Below are positions 1-4,674 of a stretch of 6,786 nucleotides of DNA, piece after piece. Source of the DNA: an uncultured Sphingobium sp. (GTDB lineage Bacteria; Pseudomonadota; Alphaproteobacteria; Sphingomonadales; Sphingomonadaceae); assembly GCA_913773715.1 (NCBI GenBank), contig CAJYHD010000838.1, positions 1 to 6,786 of the forward strand. The letters run 5' to 3'. Within the stretch, counting starts at the first letter, position 1, and each line of letters starts with the position of its first letter. Below the pieces are notes generated by a model. The model ran no database searches. It had not been told where the DNA came from and was given only the letters and a program-made list of their open reading frames with translations. A program made the position numbers and the translations under genes.

Positions 1-195
1 CTCCAACGTCAGAAGGAGGGTATAGCCAAGGCAAAGGCGGCGGGTAAGTATCGGGGGAGAGCGCCAACCGCTCGCGCTAAAATTCAGCAGGTCCGAGAGA
101 TGAAGGCGGCGGGGGCCGGTGCCTCCCAGATTGCGGCTACCCTCGGCATTGGTCGGGCTTCGGTCTATCGGCTATTGTCTGAGGCACCGGCATGA
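1..195 (+). CDS. Serine recombinase / Tn3-type resolvase, C-terminal part (truncated by window edge)
   Basis: The frame is open from the first base and encodes 64 residues ending at a TGA. The start is Leu-Gln-Arg-Gln-Lys-Glu-Gly-Ile-Ala-Lys-Ala-Lys, which matches the long helix after the catalytic domain of small serine recombinases. A Gly-Lys-Tyr-Arg-Gly-Arg-Ala linker follows. The end is a helix-turn-helix at about residues 42-62 (Ala-Ser-Gln-Ile-Ala, then Gly-Ile-Gly-Arg-Ala-Ser-Val-Tyr-Arg-Leu-Leu). In this family that segment binds the res or att site. The catalytic serine domain lies outside the window, so activity cannot be judged. Its stop overlaps the next start as ATGA, suggesting translational coupling. 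It is the main evidence that the left part of the window is mobile DNA. Confidence 0.9.
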   Translation, partial: LQRQKEGIAKAKAAGKYRGRAPTARAKIQQVREMKAAGAGASQIAATLGIGRASVYRLLSEAPA

Positions 196-389
196 GATCG
201 TCGCAGGAAGGCTTCGCGGACATCACGTCGTTGTTGGAAGATATGCACGGGCTGGCAATTGAGGGGCAGCATCGCAGTCTGACGAAGGATCACGCGCTGG
301 TCCCTTTCGCAAACCTTGCCGATGGGCTGGCGCAGGCGGGCCGGATCGTGGAGACAATCATTCAGTTGCGTTGGACTGCGCAGCCCTGA
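192..389 (+). CDS. Small helical hypothetical protein, 65 aa
   Basis: I do not recognise this protein by name. The ATG overlaps the resolvase stop (ATGA at 192-195), and its own TGA overlaps the next ATG (TGATG at 387-391), so it sits in a coupled chain with no free space. A weak purine-rich stretch (TGAGG, about 180-184) could act as ribosome binding site. The product looks largely alpha-helical. It has an acidic stretch Ser-Leu-Leu-Glu-Asp-Met-His-Gly-Leu-Ala-Ile-Glu-Gly-Gln near residues 13-26 and a second amphipathic helix near 40-58. There is no signal peptide, membrane segment or cysteine. The opposite strand is also open here, but that frame lacks the coupling. The tight overlaps on both sides are the main reason to call this frame real. 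Confidence 0.6.
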   Translation: MRSSQEGFADITSLLEDMHGLAIEGQHRSLTKDHALVPFANLADGLAQAGRIVETIIQLRWTAQP

Positions 390-778
390 TGCACCGAGGA
401 TGGTGCCGCACATGGTATAATGGCTGGTCGCCGGAGGAACGGCAGGCCACAATACCAATTCAACAGGCGGCCTTTCGACAAGGTCTGATTGCTCGGCCCG
501 CGTGCTGCTCGATATGCGGTTTCGACACCCCGCGCACGCCCGGTGCTATGACCTTACATCTGGAAGACTATTCCGCTCCGCTGACGGGCTTCGGGTGCTG
601 CGGAAGATGCCACCAAACGCTCCATGCGCGGTTTGTTCGACCCGAGCGCTGGTTGCGCCTTCTCGACAAGCTCAATCACGTTGGCTGGGCCAGAAATCTG
701 ACGCTCTGCCCATTGTCACAATGGCGGCCTTTCGCACATAGCTACCCGTCATGGTTGGCCGACCGCTTGCGGGACTGA
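389..778 (+). CDS. HNH-like zinc-binding protein, 129 aa
   Basis: Two Cys-x-x-Cys knuckles (Cys40/Cys43 and Cys71/Cys74) flank His57-Leu-Glu-Asp-Tyr. The second knuckle continues as Cys74-His75-Gln-Thr-Leu-His79. The order Cys-x-x-Cys, His-x-Glu-Asp-Tyr-Ser-x-Pro-Leu, Cys-x-x-Cys-His, His resembles the small HNH/zinc-ribbon proteins common in phages and mobile elements, some of which are nucleases. Whether this one cuts DNA is unproven, because the usual Asn of a full HNH motif is not obvious. The ATG at 389 is preferred over an in-frame TTG at 371 because it overlaps the preceding stop as TGATG. The C-terminal 45 residues are Trp- and Arg-rich and unassigned. Lying behind a recombinase, it probably belongs to the same mobile transcript. 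Confidence 0.75.
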   Translation: MHRGWCRTWYNGWSPEERQATIPIQQAAFRQGLIARPACCSICGFDTPRTPGAMTLHLEDYSAPLTGFGCCGRCHQTLHARFVRPERWLRLLDKLNHVGWARNLTLCPLSQWRPFAHSYPSWLADRLRD

Positions 779-818
779 GAGCATTTGTAAGCAAATAGGC
801 CAATCCTTGAACGCTGAC

Positions 819-824
819 GGGGAG
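819..824 (+). promoter_or_regulatory. Shine-Dalgarno sequence that supports a GTG start
   Basis: GGGGAG lies 8 nt before the GTG at 833 and is the best reason to begin the 236-residue protein there. The 54-bp gap before it also holds a weak 5-bp hairpin (ATTTG 783-787 with CAAAT 792-796), too small to call a terminator. Confidence 0.6.
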
Positions 825-832
825 CATATCAA

Positions 833-1543
833 GTGGGGCGGAAACGGAAAGAAAGCGGGGCGCTTGAAATCGCCACCGCCGAAGAGAGGTTCCTACAGTC
901 CGAGGCCGAGGGAAAACCGGACTACCGTCTTCTAGCGCTTGCCATCGGTGAACATCCATTTTCTCCCCCGGCGTGGGCGATGCTGGCGTGCATCGAATTG
1001 CGCGGGCAGGTGCATAGAGCCGCAACACGCGGATATGATTGCCCATCTTCCCCGAACGCGATGCGGAATATCTTGGATGAGATTGTCAGATTTTATCTGA
1101 AAGCTGAGCAATCCCACTTCGCGGCGCGTCGCAAGCGTGAGGAGGCCGAGCGTTCTCAGGAGGCGGAAGGCGTCACCTCGGCGCAGCAAGAAGGCGCTCT
1201 TGCAATGGACTACAAGGCTCCTTCGTTTCGTCAGGCAGTTATCGCCGCCTGCAAAAGCCTCGGCGTTCGGCTGGAAGCCATTGGCGATGCAGACGACGAT
1301 TGGCACAAAGATGTTAGGCGAGCGTGGGATTATGAGCAGCATCACGATGCTTTGAGACCCAAGATTGCTGGAAGCGGGCCGCCAACGTCTGACGAAACAT
1401 ATTACGAATTGCAGGGATGGAAGGCTACACGTCGAATTGCGCGCGTGATTGAGGAAGTCACCGCGTTGGAGTGCGATTTCCCGGAGAACATTGAAAAGAC
1501 GCTTTGGATTTCGCGCGAGCTGGCAAAGCGGGAAAATTCATGA
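833..1543 (+). CDS. Hypothetical protein, 236 aa
   Basis: I do not recognise a family. The frame starts at GTG with a good Shine-Dalgarno sequence and runs 236 codons. The N-terminus is basic (Gly-Arg-Lys-Arg-Lys). A segment around residues 85-120 is rich in Glu, Arg, Lys and Ala and may form a coiled coil. An acidic Asp-Ala-Asp-Asp-Asp-Trp patch follows around 150-158. The C-terminal third (Tyr-Tyr-Glu-Leu-Gln-Gly-Trp-Lys-Ala-Thr-Arg-Arg onward) looks helical. No signal peptide, membrane segment or cysteine-pair motif suggests anything but a cytoplasmic location. It lies between the resolvase trio and the AlpA/RT unit, and its stop falls within the left arm of the inverted repeat upstream of the AlpA-like gene. 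Cargo of the mobile region is the reasonable inference; function is unknown. Confidence 0.7.
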   Translation: MGRKRKESGALEIATAEERFLQSEAEGKPDYRLLALAIGEHPFSPPAWAMLACIELRGQVHRAATRGYDCPSSPNAMRNILDEIVRFYLKAEQSHFAARRKREEAERSQEAEGVTSAQQEGALAMDYKAPSFRQAVIAACKSLGVRLEAIGDADDDWHKDVRRAWDYEQHHDALRPKIAGSGPPTSDETYYELQGWKATRRIARVIEEVTALECDFPENIEKTLWISRELAKRENS

Positions 1544-1568
1544 CATTTTTCAACATTTTGTTGTCATG
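1539..1568. promoter_or_regulatory. Inverted repeat upstream of the AlpA/RT unit, candidate regulator site
   Basis: CATGACA (1539-1545) and TGTCATG (1562-1568) are a perfect 7-bp inverted repeat separated by 16 bp. The half-sites lie 23 bp centre to centre, about two helical turns. The left arm includes the stop codon of the preceding gene. A second, off-centre hairpin (CAACA 1551-1555 with TGTTG 1559-1563) sits inside. The surrounding 1543-1580 is strikingly AT-rich. It could be an operator or excisionase binding site, or part of an RNA hairpin ending the upstream transcript. I see no convincing -35/-10 pair. Confidence 0.4.
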
Positions 1569-1627
1569 CTTATTTTTGTAGCCGCCGCTTAAATGCCTTT
1601 CATAGACAAACGGAGGCATAGAACGAC

Positions 1628-1855
1628 ATGGCGGACCAGTCACAACTCGCTGGAACTCTGTTGACCCGCGACGAGGTCGCCGGACTTTTGGCTGTCACTG
1701 CCCGCACCCTCTATCGCTGGGAGCTAACACACAGGGGGCCGCCCAGCATCAGGATCGGCAGGGCAGCCTATTACAGGCGCGAGGCGCTGGACGTGTGGCT
1801 GTTGAGCTTGGAGGGCGTCAGTTCCGTTGCAACAGGTGCAAGGCGGAAAGCATGA
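1628..1855 (+). CDS. AlpA/excisionase-like helix-turn-helix DNA-binding protein, 75 aa
   Basis: Residues about 11-60 fit the HTH_17 (MerR/AlpA-type) pattern: Leu-Leu-Thr-Arg-Asp-Glu-Val-Ala-Gly-Leu-Leu, then Val-Thr-Ala-Arg-Thr-Leu-Tyr-Arg-Trp-Glu, then the wing Pro-Ser-Ile-Arg-Ile-Gly-Arg, ending in Tyr-Tyr-Arg-Arg-Glu-Ala-Leu-Asp-Val-Trp-Leu. Members of this family act as excisionases or transcription factors of prophages and islands. The ATG has a GGAGG 11 nt upstream, slightly long but usable. The stop overlaps the reverse transcriptase start as ATGA (1852-1855), so the two are likely co-transcribed and translationally coupled. It may regulate its own operon through the inverted repeat at 1539-1568, or direct excision with a recombinase; neither is shown. 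Confidence 0.85.
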   Translation: MADQSQLAGTLLTRDEVAGLLAVTARTLYRWELTHRGPPSIRIGRAAYYRREALDVWLLSLEGVSSVATGARRKA

Positions 1856-3009
1856 CGCTCCAGCATCAGCGACGCTATGCCCGAAGGCTTCTTCGACAAA
1901 TCGGTCGGCGCAGCCTCACACGGACGAACCCCATATCTGCTGGGCAGCTTGCACGCGAGACGGAACGCTATCTCACGTCTCACGCCGTTCAATCTGCCGT
2001 GCTGTATGGCATCTGGTATGAGCAGGGAGACGTGCCACTAGCGATTGAGCGGTGGTCGGCACGCCAGCAACGGTGGGATACCCCCGCTGATTACAGACGG
2101 ATGCGGAAGCGCTCGGTAGATTTGCATCCTAAGGAACGGAGCACATCCGGCCATCGCAAGATTTGCTCCTTCGAGGTTGCCGAAAAGATGTGGCATGTCA
2201 TGGCCCGCGAACTCATCTGCGCCCAGCATCGCCCACGACCGCATATTGGCGATTGGAAGGGCAGGGGGCGGCATAAGCAGGTGAGCGATCTAATCGCAGC
2301 CATTGTGTCGCCCGAACAAGCGGTCGTCGTCGCTGACATCCGCCATGCCTTTGAAAGCGTCAACGCCGACGCAATTTACGAACTTCCCTACCTGCCCGAA
2401 CCATTGATCCGTGGGGCCATCGACCATCGGACCCATATGTTCGTGTGCAGGGAGCGAAGCCACGAGCAGGTGAATAGAGTATCACCTGATTTTGTGGACA
2501 TGTTGGAAATGGTCCCGTCCGGTTTAATGGAGGGTTCTCCCGCGTCGAACGCGATATTCGCAGTGTTTCTGGATGATCTGCCGGATCACTTGGACGAGAG
2601 CATACAGGTTTTCGTCTACTGTGATAACATCATTTTGCTTGCACCGAATATGTCGCAGGCCCAGCGGGCACATAACTCTCTGGCTGCGTATCTCTCCGGT
2701 CATCGTGCGGGGCCATTTTCCATGAGCAAGCAAGATGTGCAAATTGTCACGGATGAATTTGAGCATCTCGGATATTCACTTCGCTTGCGCGATCATATCG
2801 AGGTGGGCCTGTCGTTGAAGAATTGGAACAAGCTGGCCTACAAGTCAGAAGGCCGGTGCAATGACGAGGAAATAGAGGGCTGGCTTGCATCTTCGTTTCC
2901 GCTCATCCGTGGCGCGAAGCTCGATTTGATCTGCGAAAGCTTTGGTTGGGTGACGGCAGATACCCTGCAAGATGTGATCTCCTTTAATCAAGCAGCTCGC
3001 TCAAGCTGA
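1852..3009 (+). CDS. Divergent reverse transcriptase, 385 aa, with YCDN catalytic box
   Basis: The fold is recognised from RT motifs in the right order: Lys-Glu-Arg-Ser-Thr-Ser-Gly-His-Arg-Lys-Ile (about 94-104); Gly-Arg-Gly-Arg-His (about 137-141); motif A Val-Ala-Asp162-Ile-Arg-His-Ala-Phe; motif B Pro-Ser-Gly-Leu-Met-Glu-Gly-Ser-Pro (222-230); motif C Tyr256-Cys-Asp258-Asn259; Ser-Met-Ser-Lys293; and Leu-Gly-Tyr (306-308). An active polymerase usually has two adjacent aspartates in motif C; here the second is Asn. An N-terminal helical, Arg-rich region of about 90 residues and a short C-terminal region of about 60 have no known domain. There is no maturase or integrase domain, and no retron VTG or NAxxH signature. 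The start at 1852 is chosen for the ATGA overlap; an in-frame GTG at 1795 would add 19 residues. Its tail overlaps the convergent XRE gene. Cellular role is unknown; defence and element maintenance are possibilities. Confidence 0.82.
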   Translation: MTLQHQRRYARRLLRQIGRRSLTRTNPISAGQLARETERYLTSHAVQSAVLYGIWYEQGDVPLAIERWSARQQRWDTPADYRRMRKRSVDLHPKERSTSGHRKICSFEVAEKMWHVMARELICAQHRPRPHIGDWKGRGRHKQVSDLIAAIVSPEQAVVVADIRHAFESVNADAIYELPYLPEPLIRGAIDHRTHMFVCRERSHEQVNRVSPDFVDMLEMVPSGLMEGSPASNAIFAVFLDDLPDHLDESIQVFVYCDNIILLAPNMSQAQRAHNSLAAYLSGHRAGPFSMSKQDVQIVTDEFEHLGYSLRLRDHIEVGLSLKNWNKLAYKSEGRCNDEEIEGWLASSFPLIRGAKLDLICESFGWVTADTLQDVISFNQAARSS

Positions 3010-3229
3010 CACCCAGCGCACCCGCAATGCGGGTTGCCACGCTGATGGTGGGATTTCTCTGGCCGGTGCGTTCGAGCGACGAAATATATGTGCGATGCAC
3101 GCCCGCATCCTCGGCGAGCTGCTCTTGCGATTTATCTGAGGCGCGTCGCAGTCGTCTTACGTTAGCAGCGAAACGCTTGCATAGCTCGGCATCCGCCTTC
3201 TCGATTTCGCTCTGGTCCATAGGCACCAT
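2984..3229 (-). CDS. XRE-family helix-turn-helix transcriptional regulator, 81 aa
   Basis: The protein is a single HTH domain. Arg-Arg-Leu-Arg-Arg-Ala-Ser-Asp-Lys precedes Ser34-Gln-Glu-Gln-Leu-Ala-Glu, followed by Gly-Val-His-Arg-Thr-Tyr-Ile-Ser-Ser-Leu-Glu-Arg and Arg-Asn-Pro-Thr-Ile. The end is Ile-Ala-Gly-Ala-Leu-Gly-Val-Ser-Leu-Ser-Glu-Leu-Leu. This is close in style to small Cro/C-protein-like repressors that bind palindromes as dimers. The start may be the ATG at 3229 or the one three codons in (3220); neither has a strong Shine-Dalgarno sequence. The gene runs against the reverse transcriptase and its last 26 bp overlap the RT 3' end, so transcription of the two would collide. A 24-bp palindrome 43 bp upstream of the start is a plausible autoregulatory operator. 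Confidence 0.88.
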   Translation of the reverse strand: MVPMDQSEIEKADAELCKRFAANVRRLRRASDKSQEQLAEDAGVHRTYISSLERTGQRNPTISVATRIAGALGVSLSELLD

Positions 3230-3271
3230 CGGCCAGCCGCGCAGCCAAATTTCTACAGCCGAAAGAGTTCT

Positions 3272-3295
3272 ATATGAATACCATGGGATGCATAT
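3272..3295. promoter_or_regulatory. 24-bp imperfect palindrome, candidate XRE operator
   Basis: ATATG (3272-3276), CCATGG (3281-3286) and CATAT (3291-3295) share one centre between 3283 and 3284. Ten of twelve symmetric base pairs match. The site lies between the divergent starts of the XRE gene (leftward) and the secreted-protein gene (rightward). Its left arm overlaps a TATAGA-like -10 for the XRE gene (bottom strand, 3274-3269). Its right arm covers the position where a -35 for the rightward gene would lie. Dimeric binding by the adjacent XRE protein is the natural inference. Confidence 0.5.
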
Positions 3296-3307
3296 TGCTG
3301 CTTTTTA

Positions 3308-3316
3308 TGCTCTAAT
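3308..3316 (+). promoter_or_regulatory. Possible extended -10 promoter for the secreted-protein gene
   Basis: TGCTCTAAT fits an extended -10 (TG-N followed by TCTAAT, one mismatch to TATAAT). It lies about 30 bp before the ATG at 3346. No recognisable -35 is present at the right distance. The call is weak because such short matches are common. Confidence 0.3.
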
Positions 3317-3335
3317 CGCTGTGTCCGAGTTCACA

Positions 3336-3340
3336 GGGGG
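3336..3340 (+). promoter_or_regulatory. Shine-Dalgarno sequence selecting the ATG at 3346
   Basis: GGGGG is followed by 5 nt and then ATG at 3346. This spacing favours the ATG over the GTG directly before it at 3343. Confidence 0.55.
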
Positions 3341-3345
3341 TAGTG

Positions 3346-3828
3346 ATGCAAAGTAGAAAACGAGCATGGCAGATTTCGCTTGTCGTCGTGGTGGGGATAG
3401 CCGCACCGGCCGAGGCGCATTGGCAATATACTCGATGGGGAATGACGCCGGATCAGGTGATCGTCGCGAGCAAGGGGGCGGCGAGCCGCTCAGATCCCGC
3501 AGCAGACGCAACGCTGCGTATCGGCACCAAGGAGGCTGTGGGCACCTACAGCGCCAATGGCCAGTCGATGAAGGCGAGCTTCTGGTTCAAGAGCGGGAAG
3601 CTCAATCAGGTCAACCTATCCAGCGAGGACGAGGATGCGTGTTTCGCTCTTAATCGAGACCTCGTGGGCGTCTATGGCCAGCCGACATCCCGGTCCGGGG
3701 GAATGATCGCAACCAACGTCTGGCTGGACAAGGCGCGTGGCAATCGCATCCAGTTCAGCAACTGGGGCACAGCGGGCTGCGATCTCATTTATGCTCCACT
3801 GCCCACCGCAGCGGCAACGGGGCTGTAA
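3346..3828 (+). CDS. Secreted (periplasmic) hypothetical protein, 160 aa
   Basis: The N-terminus is a classical signal peptide: basic Gln-Ser-Arg-Lys-Arg, a hydrophobic core (Ile-Ser-Leu-Val-Val-Val-Val-Gly-Ile-Ala-Ala), and an Ala-Glu-Ala cleavage site after about residue 24. The mature protein starts with His-Trp-Gln-Tyr-Thr-Arg-Trp-Gly-Met-Thr-Pro-Asp-Gln-Val, a Trp-Gly-Met pattern seen near the start of several small uncharacterised periplasmic proteins. Two cysteines (Cys99 and Cys145) could form a disulphide. The rest reads as alternating beta-strand segments, with a Val-Tyr-Gly-Gln-Pro-Thr turn near 109. I do not recognise a named family. Only 1 bp separates its stop from the next start, so the two are very probably one operon and may work together at the cell envelope. 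Confidence 0.75.
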   Translation: MQSRKRAWQISLVVVVGIAAPAEAHWQYTRWGMTPDQVIVASKGAASRSDPAADATLRIGTKEAVGTYSANGQSMKASFWFKSGKLNQVNLSSEDEDACFALNRDLVGVYGQPTSRSGGMIATNVWLDKARGNRIQFSNWGTAGCDLIYAPLPTAAATGL

Positions 3829-3829
3829 C

Positions 3830-4423
3830 ATGAGCGACACTCAAGACAGCAAGCCAAGTGCTGACCAGAACGGAACACCTGCGCCTGTGCACCCGGTTGC
3901 CAAAAATTGGGAACCTGACCGATCCGAATGGCTCGCGCTCGTAGCCTTGACGGCAGCCGGGGTTACCCTACTGGTATTCGGCGGTTTCCTCTCGGCGCTT
4001 TTCCTCGCCCTCGCGGCGTCATTGCTCTGGACCCGGTCACATCGAGAACAGGCAGCGCGAGGAAAGCCGTCATTTTCCGACCCCGGCCGCTTTATCACCG
4101 CAGGAATAATGTTGGTGCTGGCGGTCGCACTATGGCCCGATGATGCAACCAATTCGTCCAAAGAGGCGGCCGTGGAGAAGCCCGCGCCTCTCTCCCGCTC
4201 ATCTGCGCTGGAACCTTGCGAAGAAGCAATCAGGCGGCAGCTATCCCATCCCAGCACAGCGGACTTCGACATATTCGATACGTCTTTCACCGAAGATGAG
4301 CATGGCGCGACGTTCACCATCGGATTGACGGCAAAGAACAGCTTCAACTTAGAAGTCCGGCTGCGCGCGCTTTGTCGCTTTGAGGATGGGAAACTCGTCA
4401 ATACCCATGTCAACGAAACGTGA
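3830..4423 (+). CDS. Membrane-anchored hypothetical protein with C-terminal PSTAxF-motif domain, 197 aa
   Basis: The start at 3830 follows the previous stop by 1 bp and has ACGGGG 7 nt upstream; upstream in-frame starts would lie inside the previous gene. A polar N-terminus of about 33 residues precedes a long hydrophobic stretch (about 34-67, possibly a hairpin of two helices). A basic loop and another hydrophobic segment (about 87-102) follow. The C-terminal domain has Cys130-Glu-Glu-Ala-Ile-Arg-Arg-Gln-Leu, His-Pro-Ser-Thr-Ala-Asp-Phe (140-146), Ala-Lys-Asn-Ser-Phe (168-172) and Cys182. Small envelope or phage-related proteins often have this Cys / Pro-Ser-Thr-Ala-x-Phe / Asn-x-Phe-Gly-like arrangement, with unknown function. 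The two cysteines may pair if this domain is periplasmic. Partnership with the upstream secreted protein is inferred from operon structure. Confidence 0.75.
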   Translation: MSDTQDSKPSADQNGTPAPVHPVAKNWEPDRSEWLALVALTAAGVTLLVFGGFLSALFLALAASLLWTRSHREQAARGKPSFSDPGRFITAGIMLVLAVALWPDDATNSSKEAAVEKPAPLSRSSALEPCEEAIRRQLSHPSTADFDIFDTSFTEDEHGATFTIGLTAKNSFNLEVRLRALCRFEDGKLVNTHVNET

Positions 4424-4486
4424 CGAGTGTAGATCGTAGATAGAAGGGAGAAAAATGGAGGAAGTGGAGCAATTAAGCACCTGATA

Positions 4487-4539
4487 TTGCGTGGTTTTAT
4501 ACAGGATGCCGAAGTTGATCTCTACTACCGACCACGCAA
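4487..4539. repeat. 9-bp perfect inverted repeat with 35-nt spacer
   Basis: TTGCGTGGT (4487-4495) and ACCACGCAA (4531-4539) are exact reverse complements. In RNA they would close a 35-nt loop, followed on the top strand by an A-rich run (AAAAAATTT). Read on the bottom strand, the stem would be preceded by AAATTTTTT. The element could be a remnant of a mobile-element end, a recombinase site or an RNA structure. Nothing distinguishes these. Confidence 0.45.
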
Positions 4540-4556
4540 AAAATTTGGCCCTTGTG

Positions 4557-4578
4557 GTGTAACACAGGGCTGTTACAC
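4557..4578. repeat. 8-bp perfect inverted repeat with 6-nt loop
   Basis: GTGTAACA (4557-4564) and TGTTACAC (4571-4578) flank CAGGGC. The compact geometry fits either an operator for a dimeric regulator or an RNA hairpin. No T-run follows on either strand, so an intrinsic terminator is unlikely. Confidence 0.45.
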
Positions 4579-4654
4579 GATGATACGCGGAGAGGCAGAA
4601 AATGGCGGATTTGCGGGGGCTCGGTGTTCGTAATGCCTTCCCCCCTCGGCTCCA

Positions 4655-4674
4655 CCATTCCTCCTTTGGAATGG
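4655..4674. repeat. 7-bp perfect inverted repeat with 6-nt loop
   Basis: CCATTCC (4655-4661) and GGAATGG (4668-4674) flank TCCTTT. The bottom strand of loop plus arm reads AAAGGAGGAATGG, which resembles a Shine-Dalgarno sequence, but with only one base before ATG, too close for normal initiation. No T-run follows, so terminator function is not supported. Confidence 0.35.

Noticed and set aside
165..458. A 97-codon bottom-strand frame across the 65-residue gene.
   Set aside because: The top strand shows stop/start overlaps on both sides, which the bottom frame lacks. It remains a minor alternative.
932..1345. A 137-codon bottom-strand frame opposite the orphan 236-residue gene.
   Set aside because: It has no recognisable domain or good ribosome binding site, and the top-strand frame is longer with a proper Shine-Dalgarno sequence.
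1544..1627. A retron msr-msd RNA upstream of the reverse transcriptase.
   Set aside because: The gap is only 84 bp, is separated from the RT by the AlpA-like gene, and shows no long stem with branching-guanosine context. The RT also lacks the retron VTG and NAxxH signatures.
1795..1854. A longer reverse transcriptase starting at the GTG at 1795, adding a Cys-x-x-Cys element.
   Set aside because: The extra 19 codons lie inside the AlpA-like gene, and the ATGA overlap at 1852 gives a standard coupled start. The cysteines come from out-of-frame reading.
3841..4413. A 190-codon open frame on the bottom strand opposite the membrane-protein gene.
   Set aside because: The top-strand gene has membrane segments, a recognisable C-terminal motif, a ribosome binding site and operon spacing. 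The bottom frame is Ser/Ala/Arg-rich without domains and is explained as a shadow.
4640..4657. CCCCCCTCGGCTCCACCA looks like a tRNA or tmRNA 3' end, as expected at an integration site.
   Set aside because: No T-arm precedes it at the right distance, and no matching 5' acceptor strand or cloverleaf is found. The similarity is limited to the last dozen bases.
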